A DNA stretch of 64,000 nucleotides. Source: Paenibacillus lemnae (GTDB lineage Bacteria; Bacillota; Bacilli; Paenibacillales; Paenibacillaceae). Of the stretch, positions 8,467 to 16,718 are shown one piece after another. The stretch lies in contig NZ_JABBPN010000001.1 of NCBI RefSeq assembly GCF_012933385.1, forward strand, positions 124,001 through 188,000, read 5' to 3'. The notes beneath the pieces were generated by a model that saw only the letters and a program-made list of their open reading frames with translations, did not search any database and had not been told where the DNA came from. The number at the start of each line of letters is the position of its first letter. Position 1 is the first letter of the stretch. The translations under genes were made by a program, and so were the position numbers.

Positions 8467-8996
8467 AGCAAGTTCAGAAATATGCGGCGGGCAAGCTTCT
8501 TTATATTCCCTCCGGGGAGGAAAAAAGAGCTTGGGGCGAAACGACCGGCTACCGGGAACAACTGCAGAAGCGCAATCAGATGATTCGTAATAAGTACGCA
8601 CATGGGCTTACGGTTTCAGAACTTGCGGACGAATACTGTTTGTCCCTGGATTCGATTAAAAAGATTCTTTACTCCAAGAACCGAGACAAGAATTTGAATT
8701 ATGTTCCCACTCTGGAATCCGCTGTACGCTACGCGAATGCCGGGATGCTCGAAGAGTGGGCCCAGTCTTATTTACTGCTTACCCAACAAGCGCTGCTCGC
8801 TGCAGAACACGTTATTCAAGAAAATGCTCTATATTTTGGGGTGATTAAGTTTCCCCTGCGTCTCATTCAATTTGAAACCCAGACCCAGGATACTGTGGGG
8901 CTGAAAGATGATCATGATGAGCTCAGAGGGAATGCGGAGTATAAAAGGTTCATGAAGTACTACGGAAACGTATTTATCTATATCAAAAATGTTTGA
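8454..8996 (+). CDS. CD3324-like helix-turn-helix protein with unknown C-terminal domain
   Basis: A 180-residue product. Residues ~4-75 match the small CD3324 family of predicted DNA-binding proteins: LLKQVQKYAAGKLLYIPSGE, W-GE-TGYREQLQKRNQ, then a helix-turn-helix NKYAHGLTVSELADEYCLSLDSIKKILY. The usual first ten residues are missing. The following ~100 residues, rich in Leu, Gln and Ala, are not recognised. The frame opens with TTG 8454 inside the preceding remnant, without a convincing ribosome binding site. Either translation is coupled to the upstream gene or both are fragments joined by deletion. Confidence 0.6.
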   Translation: MELLKQVQKYAAGKLLYIPSGEEKRAWGETTGYREQLQKRNQMIRNKYAHGLTVSELADEYCLSLDSIKKILYSKNRDKNLNYVPTLESAVRYANAGMLEEWAQSYLLLTQQALLAAEHVIQENALYFGVIKFPLRLIQFETQTQDTVGLKDDHDELRGNAEYKRFMKYYGNVFIYIKNV

Positions 8997-9009
8997 TTTG
9001 CATTTGAAT

Positions 9010-9046
9010 CGTCAATGAACATGACCTCTGTTCTTGGCGTTTTTTT
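9010..9046 (+). terminator. Terminator after the CD3324-like gene
   Basis: CGTCAATGAACA (9010-9021) pairs imperfectly with TGTTCTTGGCG (9029-9039), followed by seven T. A close relative sits at 16719-16755. Confidence 0.75.
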
Positions 9047-9057
9047 ACTTGAAAATA

Positions 9058-9087
9058 TTGTTAATCGGACAGCTTTCGTGCTATGAT
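9058..9087 (+). promoter_or_regulatory. Sigma-A-type promoter for the RHH gene
   Basis: TTGTTA (9058-9063) and TATGAT (9082-9087) are separated by 18 nt, about 55 nt before the start codon at 9142. Confidence 0.5.
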
Positions 9088-9141
9088 AAAAGTAATTCAA
9101 ATTGATTAAGGTTACTTAAATCAAAAGAAAAGAGGGTGGGA

Positions 9142-9381
9142 ATGGACAACGATAATACGGTCAAAGTGGGGGTCTCTAATAAAGAGGGGCAGTTAGGTTT
9201 TATGTTCACAAGAGGCGGTATACGTGAAGGCTCTGGACGAAAGAGCATCGGTGTGACAAAGAAAATATCATTAACCTTACCGGAGGAGCTGTGGGCGGAA
9301 ATTGAAAAACATGGCACTGAACATCAACAATCCCGGTCGGAAGTGATTCGCAATATTTTGGATTCCTATTACTCCCGTTAA
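9142..9381 (+). CDS. Ribbon-helix-helix DNA-binding protein
   Basis: A 79-residue protein whose C-terminal half, KKISLTLPEELWAEIEKHG followed by SRSEVIRNILDSYY, is a typical CopG/Arc ribbon-helix-helix domain. The N-terminal half is a polar, Gly-rich tail (GGIREGSGRKSIG). Start ATG 9142 has AGAGG six bases upstream; an in-frame GTG at 9136 overlaps that site. It precedes the truncated dnaN by only 17 bp and could be the first gene of that transcript. Such proteins are often autoregulated repressors; no toxin partner is visible. Confidence 0.85.
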   Translation: MDNDNTVKVGVSNKEGQLGFMFTRGGIREGSGRKSIGVTKKISLTLPEELWAEIEKHGTEHQQSRSEVIRNILDSYYSR

Positions 9382-9398
9382 ATCGAGCTTGAGGAGAG

Positions 9399-9800
9399 AT
9401 GAGGTTAATGTGGGTTCAACTAACCAAGGATAATCTAATCCACGCCATGCAGCATGTTATAAAGGCGGTATCTCTAAACAGTCCGATACCTATACTTACG
9501 GGTGTACATATTCAAGCGCGTCTAGACGGAATCACGTTTACGGCGAGCAATACAAGTATGACGATACAGACGTTGATCCCTCAAAACTGTGATTCCGTTC
9601 ATATTCAGCGGGAGGGAGTCGTCGTTATACCTTCAAAATATTTCTATGAAGTAATTCATAAGCTTAATGCAGAGACGGTTATTATGGAAACTAAGGACGC
9701 ACAATTAATGAATCTGTTTAACAGGCTAGGCCGATATCATTTTAGGAAGCTCATTCTTTTAAAGGGGGAAATAACATGGAAGTGTTTGCCGAATTTTTAA
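9399..9800 (+). CDS. Truncated DNA polymerase III beta-clamp (DnaN) paralogue
   Basis: Only the first ~105 residues are DnaN-like: VQLTKDNLIHAMQHVIKAVSLNSPIPILTGVHIQ, ASNTSMTIQTLIP, GVVVIPSKYFYEVIHKLNAETVIME. That is domain I of a protein normally of ~380 residues in three domains. After NRLGRYHF the sequence runs into unrelated residues and stops inside the next gene, overlapping fra by 25 nt. A deletion appears to have fused the clamp fragment directly to the fra ribosome binding site. ATG 9399 or 9408 may be the start (GAGGAG at 9391-9396). It cannot form a clamp ring by itself; probably a pseudogene, and not the essential dnaN. Confidence 0.72.
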   Translation: MRLMWVQLTKDNLIHAMQHVIKAVSLNSPIPILTGVHIQARLDGITFTASNTSMTIQTLIPQNCDSVHIQREGVVVIPSKYFYEVIHKLNAETVIMETKDAQLMNLFNRLGRYHFRKLILLKGEITWKCLPNF

Positions 9801-10144
9801 ACAACATCGATAACCCGGAGCATCGAGCGCGTATGGAAGAGGTTTTATCCAGCGTTATACATAAGTTCCCGGATCTTGTGCCTGTGATCAAGTGGAATCA
9901 GCCTATGTTTACCCATCACGGAACCTACATTATTGGCTTCAGTACCTCAAAAAAGCATATGGCTGTATCCCCGGAGAGTGCGGGCATGATTCACTTTTCG
10001 GAAGAGATTAGTCAGGCTGGTTATGACCAGACGAAGCAATTAATACGTATCCCGTGGAATCATCCGGTTGATTACGAATTACTTGCGAAGATGATCCAGT
10101 ATAATCTGGAGGATAAGGCAGACTGCACGACATTTTGGCGATAG
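9776..10144 (+). CDS. fra: Frataxin-like iron chaperone (DUF1801/YdhG family)
   Basis: A 122-residue cytosolic protein matching Bacillus subtilis Fra (YdhG) from end to end: MEVFAEFLNNIDNPEHRARMEEVL, IKWNQPMF, GTYIIGFSTSKKHMAVSPE, IRIPWNHPVDYELL and the ending TTFWR. Fra is an iron-binding chaperone that supplies iron for Fe-S cluster and heme assembly. The strong AAAGGGGG site eight to nine bases upstream of ATG 9776 lies inside the truncated dnaN frame. A terminator follows directly. The assignment rests on motif-level similarity and is firm at family level. Confidence 0.88.
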   Translation: MEVFAEFLNNIDNPEHRARMEEVLSSVIHKFPDLVPVIKWNQPMFTHHGTYIIGFSTSKKHMAVSPESAGMIHFSEEISQAGYDQTKQLIRIPWNHPVDYELLAKMIQYNLEDKADCTTFWR

Positions 10145-10164
10145 TTCATGAAGTCAACATTAAC

Positions 10165-10204
10165 AAAGCCGGTGCACTTCTCAATGGAAGTGTACCGGCT
10201 TTTA
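10165..10204. terminator. Bidirectional terminator between fra and the nitroreductase
   Basis: AAAGCCGGTGCACTTC pairs with GAAGTGTACCGGCTTT around TCAATG. The stem is 16 bp with one G-T pair. It serves the convergent genes on both sides. Confidence 0.88.
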
Positions 10205-10214
10205 ACGTTCTCTA

Positions 10215-10886
10215 TTACATAACCCACTCTACGATTTCTTCGATGGCTCTTCTTGCTTGCGGGTGTTTTGGATCTTCCGCACGATATCCAAATGCAACCA
10301 TCACAGAAAGCTCATAGGTTTCGTCATCCAGCACATCGGCTTCTTTTAAGATGCGGGTTACTTTATCAAGATTAAACCCTTCCATCGGGCAGGAGTCGAT
10401 ACCAATTTGAGCAGCAGCGGTCATCATATTGGCGAGGGGAAGATAGGTCTGCTTGGATGCCCAATCGATCAGGGTTCTTTCATTGTCGAGAATACGGAAA
10501 TCATTTCTTTGGAAATCTTCATAGACGACGGGTATAGGTTTAAATGCTTCTTCTGAGAATCCTTTAATGTTCTTATAGATGTATTCTACATATTTAGAAT
10601 CATATCGGGCGTCTTTACGTGCCAGCAGAACCACCAGATGACTAGCCGTCGGAATTTGTCCTTGCCCGCCGAAAGAAACTTCACGAATCTTCTCGCGCAG
10701 TTCTTCATTTTGCAGAACGAGAAATTTCCAAGGCTCAAACCCGACAGAACTCGGTGATAATCTCCCAGTCTCTAAAATAAATTGAAAATCCTCATCTGAT
10801 ATTTTCTTGGACGGGTCGAACGACTTTGCAGCATGACGGAAGGTGAAAGCCTCCAGAATTTCTTTTTTCTTTTGCTGTATATTCAT
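10215..10886 (-). CDS. NAD(P)H-dependent nitroreductase (YfkO/HypO-like)
   Basis: A 223-residue flavin-dependent oxidoreductase. The N-terminal FRHAAKSFDPSKKISDEDFQFILETGRLSPSSVGFEPWKF is the FMN-binding signature of the NfsB/YfkO group; the end AFGYRAEDPKHPQARR.I.E.V.WV matches the same family. It would reduce quinones or nitro compounds with NAD(P)H. It is transcribed divergently from an HxlR-type regulator across 174 bp. In B. subtilis the HxlR regulator HypR activates the nitroreductase hypO (yfkO) under disulfide and hypochlorite stress, so this may be the equivalent pair. Confidence 0.9.
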   Translation of the reverse strand: MNIQQKKKEILEAFTFRHAAKSFDPSKKISDEDFQFILETGRLSPSSVGFEPWKFLVLQNEELREKIREVSFGGQGQIPTASHLVVLLARKDARYDSKYVEYIYKNIKGFSEEAFKPIPVVYEDFQRNDFRILDNERTLIDWASKQTYLPLANMMTAAAQIGIDSCPMEGFNLDKVTRILKEADVLDDETYELSVMVAFGYRAEDPKHPQARRAIEEIVEWVM

Positions 10887-11060
10887 AAGGATTCATTCCT
10901 TTGTATTATATTTTTTTCAACATTGTGTTGAGGTCATTGCATATGTTAAACTGCGTATAGTTTTTGAACAAGTACGCACATTTTTGTTTTGTAGTATTAA
11001 AAATGTAATGTAGTATCATTTTATATACCGTAGATATGTCTTGGAGGGAGGGGCTAATTG

Positions 11061-11441
11061 ATGTCCGATGCTGCGAATCATACTGGCGTGGTGAATGCCG
11101 GGTGTCCGGTGACGGTGACGGTGGATGTGATCGGCGGGAAATGGAAAGGGGTGATCTTGTATCACTTAAGCTCCGGCGCCAAGCGTTTTAACGAGTTAAG
11201 AAGATTAATGCCAAGCATAACGCAGAGAATGTTAACCCTGCAGCTGCGGGAGTTGGAAGTGGATGGGGTTGTGCATCGGGAGATTTACCGGGAAATACCG
11301 CCCAAAGTCGAGTACTCTTTAACATCGTTTGGTGAAACGTTAAAACCGATCCTATTCATGATGAGAGACTGGGGAATAAAAAACGAGGAAGTCATTGTTA
11401 CTAATCGAAATACGATGCTGGATGCTGGCCGCGAAGAATAA
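11061..11441 (+). CDS. HxlR-type redox-sensing transcriptional regulator
   Basis: A 126-residue winged-helix protein. The signature CPVTVTVDVIGGKWKGVILYHLSSGAKRFNEL-type stretch, SITQRMLTLQLRELE and the wing DGVVHREIYREIPPKVEYSLT define the HxlR/YodB/HypR family. A single Cys at position 15 sits where YodB and HypR carry their redox-sensing N-terminal Cys. No second Cys is present, so a HypR-like two-Cys disulfide switch is not available; S-thiolation or an intersubunit C15 link would be needed. ATG 11061 has GGAGGGAGGGG upstream. It is divergent from the nitroreductase gene. Confidence 0.9.
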   Translation: MSDAANHTGVVNAGCPVTVTVDVIGGKWKGVILYHLSSGAKRFNELRRLMPSITQRMLTLQLRELEVDGVVHREIYREIPPKVEYSLTSFGETLKPILFMMRDWGIKNEEVIVTNRNTMLDAGREE

Positions 11442-11453
11442 ACGTTAGAATAT

Positions 11454-11514
11454 AAAAAACGCAAGCGCCGTACAGGCTGCAGCTTACATGCAGTCTGTCG
11501 CACTTGCGTTTTTT
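11454..11514. terminator. Bidirectional terminator between hxlR-type gene and ABC permease
   Basis: AAAAAACGCAAG (11454-11465) and CTTGCGTTTTTT (11503-11514) are exact complements, with a further GACTGCATG/CAGGCTGCAG-type pairing inside. It lies between convergent genes. Confidence 0.85.
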
Positions 11515-11523
11515 AATATGCGT

Positions 11524-12435
11524 CTATCCTTTAACAGAACCCAGCGTCATGCCTTTAACGAAATATCGCTGCAGGAATGGATATACGACCAGAATCGGAA
11601 CCGTAACGACCATGGTGATGGCCATCTTCACGGATTCCGGCGAAACCTGGTTCATGACTTCGCTCATATTACGGCCATGGACGGAATCGACATTCGTCGT
11701 TGTACTCTGCAGCACCTTCATCAACTCGAACTGGAGGGTGGTCAAATGCTTGCTTTGTCCGTTAAACAAATAGGTATCAAACCATGAGTTCCATTGTCCG
11801 ACGGCAAGGAAAAGTCCGATCGTCGCCAGCGCCGGCTTCAACAGCGGAAGAATGACCCGCCAGAAGATCGTCCAGTCGTTGGCACCATCCAGCTTAGCAG
11901 ATTCCTGAAGTGCATACGGGAGACCGTCAATGAAAGAACGAATGACGAAGACGTTGAAGGCACTCACGATGCCCGGAAGGACATATACCGAGAATGTACC
12001 CAGCATATTTAAATCCCGCATCAGAATATAGAACGGAATCAATCCGCCTGAAACATACATGGTAAGTGCGAGGTAAGTGGAAACAAACTTACGTCCGATG
12101 AAGTCCATTCGGCTGACGGTAAAAGCAAGCATAGCGGACGCGGCCAGACCCAGCAGCGTTCCGATAATCGTACGGAGAATCGAGATTTGCAGACCGGTGA
12201 TCATTCCTCCGTAGGCGAAAATGGTCTCGTAGTTTTTCAGTGTGAATACTCTTGGATAGATGGTGATACCGCCACGGACACTGTCCGTAGAATCGTTAAG
12301 CGAGATCGCCAGTACGTTAAGAAATGGATATAGTGTGACAATGGTAACCAGAAATAGAACAGTGTAGACCACGATATCGAATACCCGGTCGGACCAGGAT
12401 GTTGTGGAGCGAGATTTACTTGAACTTGAAGCCAT
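11524..12435 (-). CDS. Carbohydrate ABC transporter permease, LplC/YtcP-like
   Basis: A 303-residue inner-membrane permease with six predicted membrane helices. The EAA loop, consisting of ESAKLDGANDWTIFWRVILP, contacts the shared ATPase. The sequence ends VQRYFVKGMTLGSVKG-like (here LQRYFVKGMTLGSVKG), typical of the second permease in CUT1 systems. The start has GGGAGGAA on the minus strand 7 nt away. It follows the other permease with 13 nt between stop and start, so both are translated from one mRNA. The substrate, likely an oligosaccharide, cannot be told from sequence. Confidence 0.93.
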   Translation of the reverse strand: MASSSSKSRSTTSWSDRVFDIVVYTVLFLVTIVTLYPFLNVLAISLNDSTDSVRGGITIYPRVFTLKNYETIFAYGGMITGLQISILRTIIGTLLGLAASAMLAFTVSRMDFIGRKFVSTYLALTMYVSGGLIPFYILMRDLNMLGTFSVYVLPGIVSAFNVFVIRSFIDGLPYALQESAKLDGANDWTIFWRVILPLLKPALATIGLFLAVGQWNSWFDTYLFNGQSKHLTTLQFELMKVLQSTTTNVDSVHGRNMSEVMNQVSPESVKMAITMVVTVPILVVYPFLQRYFVKGMTLGSVKG

Positions 12436-12448
12436 CCGGCGTTCCTCC

Positions 12449-13402
12449 CTAAAATATACTTTCCTTACTCATCCGCTTAAACATTCCATTGGCGAGCAGC
12501 AGCAGCACGATACTGACTGCCGAGTTCAGCATGTTGATCGCCGTACCGAATGAGAATCGTCCCATCCCAAGTCCATAGTTAAGCGCATATAAATCCAGGA
12601 CCTGCGAGTAATCGCTGACGAGCGGATTTCCGAGCAGGAATTGCTTCTCGAAGCCGATACTGATCAGATGGCCAATCGACATAATAAGGAGAATGATAAT
12701 CGTCGTTCGAATACCCGGCAGTGTAATATGCCATGCTTGACGAACGCGGCTGGCCCCATCGACACGAGCCGCCTCGTAGAGCTCAGGCCCGATTCCGGCC
12801 ATGGCCGCCAGGTAAATAATCGCATTCCAGCCCATTTCCTTCCATATGTCAGAGGCAGTTACGATATACCAGAACCAGCTGCCCTGTGCCATGAATTGAA
12901 TCGGTTGATCGATCAGATTCAGTGAAAGAAGCAGGTCGTTGACAGCTCCCTCTGAACTCAGCATCTTGGTTACAATCCCCGCGACCACGACCCATGATAC
13001 GAAATGGGGAAGGTAAGAGACAGTTTGGACAAAACGTTTGAGCGCCATGTGCCGCACTTCGTTCACGATGATGGCGAATAAGATTGGAACGGTGAAGCCG
13101 GCTATTAAGCCCATGAAGCTCATAGCGAGCGTGTTCCGCATCACGAGATAGAAGGTTGGATCCTCGAATAACGATTTGAAATGCTCAAATCCGACCCATT
13201 CTTGTTCGAAGAATCCGCGCGCAGGGCGGTAATTCTGGAATGCCATAGTCCATCCCCACAGGGGTAAGTAACTGAAGACGAACGCCCAGGCCACGAATGG
13301 CATCGACATAAGCAGCAGATATCTCTGCTGCACGATTTTGTGCCATAATCCTCGGCTTTTTGCAGGCACAGGTGCTTTCTCGTCAGGTGTAACGTTTTCC
13401 AT
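12449..13402 (-). CDS. Carbohydrate ABC transporter permease, LplB/YteP-like
   Basis: A 317-residue permease, first partner of the heteromeric channel. It has several hydrophobic helices and the EAA loop ELYEAARVDGASRVRQAWHITLPG. The start ATG at 13402 (minus strand) is preferred because AAGGAGG lies six bases upstream; a longer frame from 13441 would overlap the intergenic hairpin. It sits between the binding protein and the second permease. No ATPase gene is in the cluster; CUT1 importers in Bacilli generally share a distant MsmX-type ATPase. Confidence 0.93.
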   Translation of the reverse strand: MENVTPDEKAPVPAKSRGLWHKIVQQRYLLLMSMPFVAWAFVFSYLPLWGWTMAFQNYRPARGFFEQEWVGFEHFKSLFEDPTFYLVMRNTLAMSFMGLIAGFTVPILFAIIVNEVRHMALKRFVQTVSYLPHFVSWVVVAGIVTKMLSSEGAVNDLLLSLNLIDQPIQFMAQGSWFWYIVTASDIWKEMGWNAIIYLAAMAGIGPELYEAARVDGASRVRQAWHITLPGIRTTIIILLIMSIGHLISIGFEKQFLLGNPLVSDYSQVLDLYALNYGLGMGRFSFGTAINMLNSAVSIVLLLLANGMFKRMSKESIF

Positions 13403-13429
13403 CGAAATCCTCCTTGCAGAATACTTATC

Positions 13430-13476
13430 AAAAAAAAACACCCGGCCGATCAGGAAATCGTACCGGCCAGATGTTT
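13430..13476 (-). terminator. Intra-operon attenuating terminator
   Basis: On the minus strand ACATCTGGCCGGT pairs with ATCGGCCGGGTGT, the two irregular positions being G-U pairs in that RNA, followed by eight T. It lies just after the binding-protein gene and before the permeases. Partial termination here would give more binding protein than permease. Confidence 0.7.
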
Positions 13477-13485
13477 CACATCATC

Positions 13486-15210
13486 TTATTTCCCGCCGCT
13501 GCCCCACAGTTCGACGCGGCCTTGCACGTATTTCGTAAATTCTTTTTCCATCTCTTCGACGCCGGATGCTTCGATTTCTTTCATGTAGTCATCCCACAGC
13601 TGATCGAATTGATCTGGCTTTGCTGTAATGATCTGCGGAATGCGCTTCCATGTGATATCCTGCATCTTCTTGCCGATAATTGTTGCTTTGGAGTCTGCCG
13701 GTGTTGAAATATTCCATCCAGCACCATATGCTTTCTCCTTGAATTCATCCTCTTTCGGGAACAGGTCTTTCCAGTTCTTAATCTTGTAAGCGGCTAACGT
13801 TTCTTTCTCTGCGGTATTATTGCTCGTATCTTCCATATCCGGATTGTTCTTTGTGAAATAATTTCCGGTAGAATCCTTCACACCATCACCATAATGCACG
13901 CCGATGTTCCAGTAGTTGCCCAGACCGGATTCTTTATAAAACGCGTTGCTGTCGCTGTTAATGCGATCTTGTACTTCTTTCGGAACGACACGCTTGCCGT
14001 TTTCAACAACATAATGTTTGCCTTCGATACCCCAGTTGGTCAGGATTTGTCCTTCTTCAGAAGCCAGGAAGTCCAGGAATTTGATAATGCGGACCGGATC
14101 CTTCGCCGTGCTGGAGATGGCGATACCATAGCCGCCCATGAAGCCCGTCGGCCAGAAGTATGGATGCTTAATATCTTTGGACAGGGTTACAGGGTAGTAG
14201 CCATAGGTTTTGTCAAACTGGCCGGAAGCGGATAATGAATTGATTGCCTCGCCGATCTGCCAGTCCTGATCGATTAAGCCAAGGACGCGTCCGGAAGCGA
14301 TCTTTGCCTTATACTCATCATATTTCTGGGTAAAGCTTTCCGGATCGAGCAATCCTTCGGCATTGATATGATTGAGCCAGCGGAAGTACTCTTTCTCTGC
14401 AGGATCACGATAGTGATATGTTGCTTCATACGTTTCCTGATCGATCTTGAACTCCCCGTCTTCCGGCTTGCCGGTATGATACATCGCATTGTTCGTTACC
14501 GTAATGAAAATGCGCCAGTCGTCTGCAAGCAGGGATACGCCGATATTTTTGTTGCCGTTCTCGTCGGTCGGATGTTTCTCAAGATATTCTTTAATTACGC
14601 GCTCGTAATCTTCGACCGTCCGGATTTCCGGATATCCAGCTTCTTTCACAACACGATGCTGCAGCTGGGAACCGCCGCCAGCGTTAAACTTGACTTCATC
14701 AATGGCGGAATAGGTTGGAAGCGCGTAAATAGCGGGATCTTCCAGTGAATATTTCGCCCGGTTCATATAGTCTCCCATAACCTTCTTGATGTTAGGGGCA
14801 TGCTCATTAATTAAGTCTGTCAAATCGATAACCGCTCCGGCATCAACGAGTTTGTTGATATCGCCTTTCGCGGAAATAATGTCGGGATATTGGCCGGATG
14901 CGGCCATCATCGCAATTTTGGCTGCAGGGTCACCTACTGCAAACTCTGCATCCAGGGTAACGCCAGTACGTGCTGTGATTTCTTTGGAAACTTCGTCATT
15001 CATGTCGTTCCAGTTTGAAATCGGATCTTCGCCGAAGAATGTAAACGTGATCGGCTCCAGGCTGTCTCCATTTGCGGACGCTCCGTTTGATGTTCCTTCA
15101 TCTACGGAATTCTTTGTCGTATTGTCGCCCCCGGTGCAGCCTGCCATTAGACTCGCGCTCAGCAAGAACGTCGTAAACAGCGCGACGACTTTCTTTCCCT
15201 TCTTTATCAT
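13486..15210 (-). CDS. Extracellular solute-binding lipoprotein (LplA-like)
   Basis: A 574-residue lipoprotein that would deliver a sugar or oligosaccharide to the two permeases downstream. It starts MIKKGKKVVALFTTF and carries the lipobox LMAGC, giving a lipidated Cys at about residue 23, followed by a Gly/Ser/Asn-rich linker. The mature domain (ITFTFFGEDPISNWND... DIISAKGDINKLVDAGAVIDLTD) is the long type used by LplA/YtcQ systems. The start at 15210 has GGGGAGGG six to seven bases upstream. It is first in a three-gene operon with permeases at 12449-13402 and 11524-12435. Confidence 0.93.
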   Translation of the reverse strand: MIKKGKKVVALFTTFLLSASLMAGCTGGDNTTKNSVDEGTSNGASANGDSLEPITFTFFGEDPISNWNDMNDEVSKEITARTGVTLDAEFAVGDPAAKIAMMAASGQYPDIISAKGDINKLVDAGAVIDLTDLINEHAPNIKKVMGDYMNRAKYSLEDPAIYALPTYSAIDEVKFNAGGGSQLQHRVVKEAGYPEIRTVEDYERVIKEYLEKHPTDENGNKNIGVSLLADDWRIFITVTNNAMYHTGKPEDGEFKIDQETYEATYHYRDPAEKEYFRWLNHINAEGLLDPESFTQKYDEYKAKIASGRVLGLIDQDWQIGEAINSLSASGQFDKTYGYYPVTLSKDIKHPYFWPTGFMGGYGIAISSTAKDPVRIIKFLDFLASEEGQILTNWGIEGKHYVVENGKRVVPKEVQDRINSDSNAFYKESGLGNYWNIGVHYGDGVKDSTGNYFTKNNPDMEDTSNNTAEKETLAAYKIKNWKDLFPKEDEFKEKAYGAGWNISTPADSKATIIGKKMQDITWKRIPQIITAKPDQFDQLWDDYMKEIEASGVEEMEKEFTKYVQGRVELWGSGGK

Positions 15211-15470
15211 GTGATACCCTCCCCTGAGAATGTACGGGTCTTTATGAGGTGCTTTTCCTCTGACGCCATAGTTAAATGATAAATTCGTACGAGTCTGGCG
15301 AATATGATAAATACCTGACATTCATAACAAATATTTAACATGAACGTGAATTTCTTGACAAAAAACCATATCGGCGCAAAAATGCGGTCTTTTTAACATG
15401 GGTTTATGCCGTTCCGCGAATGTCCTCTTTTCCATAACATTAGGTATATGTTCAGGGGAAGGGTGACGAT

Positions 15471-16364
15471 ATGACGTTGTTCCAGACATCCAAAGACCGG
15501 TTGTTAAGGAATGTGGGAAGACTGAAGAGCAATGAGTTCACGTTTATTGGTATGGGTGATAGTTGGGCAGGGAATGGCCAGTCCAGCAATGCAATATTTA
15601 CGGCAGCATTATCCGCTGTACGAAACTTGAAGAAAAAGCCATTATTTATTTTGCACAATGGAGATGCCGTATTCACGGGAACCGTACAAGAATTCAAGAC
15701 AGGAGGCACCTATTCCGGTGTACCGGTAAAGAGCCTGCTGCAGATGATTCAAGATCGTAACAAAGGTGTACCAGACATTCCCTTTTTCATCGTTCCTGGG
15801 AACCACGAGCACACAGGTATTAACGGCCCGCTAACGAACTTCAGAACCTATATCGGTCCTACGCATTTCGCAATCCACCTCCCGAAGATCAAAACGAGCA
15901 TCATCGGCCTGGATAATTCACAGGTCATCGGCTCCAATGGGAGTGGGCAGTCGATCTATGGTTTTGCACCCGGGGAACTGACTTTTCTGGAAAATGAATT
16001 GAAACAAGCGCAGAAGAACACGGTATTGACCATGCATGTTCCTCCGAGGATCGGGAAATGGGGTGATCCCCGTTATTTTAAGGATCCGACATCGACGTTC
16101 GGCAATGCCCGCGGCCAATTGACCAGGTTTCTGTCAGCGGTTCGCGGCAAAGTCGCTTAAGTTCTGGTGGGCCATGTTCATGCCCTGGATCAATTGACCT
16201 TTCAAGGTACGAGGTATCAGTTGTCTGGTGGAGCAGGTGCAGCTCTTGTCAAAAAAGGTTTTCTGAAAGGTGCGCCGACTCCGATCTTCCACATCATCGA
16301 ATTCACTGTAAAAAATGGTGTCATTGTTAAACGCCGTGTCATACCGGTGGGTGAAACAGCATAG
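15471..16364 (+). pseudogene. Metallophosphoesterase split by an in-frame TAA
   Basis: Calcineurin-like phosphoesterase of ~297 codons. The first 229 codons carry the metal motifs GMGDSW, HNGDAVF and PGNHEH. TAA at 16158-16160 then interrupts, but the same frame resumes at once with VLVGHVHALDQL and runs to 16364. The GHVH motif, which supplies the last metal His residues, therefore lies beyond the stop. Unless the stop is read through or is a sequencing error, the short product lacks part of its active site. ATG 15471 has a GGGGAAGGGTGA site. It is divergent from the sugar importer operon. Confidence 0.82.
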
Positions 16365-16372
16365 ATTAATGT

Positions 16373-16402
16373 AAAAATAGGCACCTCGAGACCCTATTTT
16401 CA
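16373..16402. terminator. Weak hairpin after the metallophosphoesterase
   Basis: AAAAATAGG and CCTATTTT flank CACCTCGAGAC. The stem is AT-rich and only 8 bp; it could end the upstream transcript. Confidence 0.45.
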
Positions 16403-16572
16403 TAAATTATGACTTGTTTTCAATGAAATACATTCGATTTTCACTATGATTTCTTTTAATAAAGGCGTATACTTGATTGTACACACCAGTGGTGAGGGGA
16501 TGGACTAGAGGCTCTGCCTCTTCCGATCCATGGTAATCATGATGTGATGTAAATGAGAAGGAGGCGGTAGAT

Positions 16573-16695
16573 ATGATATGGCTGCGATTTTTTGTTGTCG
16601 GGATGTTCTCGGTGACTGCGCTTAGCTTACTTGGCTACCAAGTCGTCGAAATTACACACGCCGTTGCAGATGTTATTAAAAGCTATAAAGCTTAA
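16573..16695 (+). CDS. 40-residue single-pass membrane peptide
   Basis: Begins MIWLRFFVVGMF and ends IKSYKA. A hydrophobic segment of about 20 residues (positions 2-24) is followed by a short amphipathic tail with two Lys. The ribosome binding site AAGGAGG (16558-16564) is perfect and 8 nt from ATG 16573, far better than for chance frames, which is the main support. A terminator follows at 16719. No family is recognised; comparable short Bacilli membrane peptides include regulators and type I toxins, but no antisense RNA is evident. Confidence 0.6.
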   Translation: MIWLRFFVVGMFSVTALSLLGYQVVEITHAVADVIKSYKA

Positions 16696-16718
16696 TATGT
16701 ACAACAGCCTATGTGAAG

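Noticed and set aside
15340..15470. TTGACA at about 15355 as promoter of the metallophosphoesterase
   Set aside because: No -10-like hexamer lies 16-18 nt downstream.
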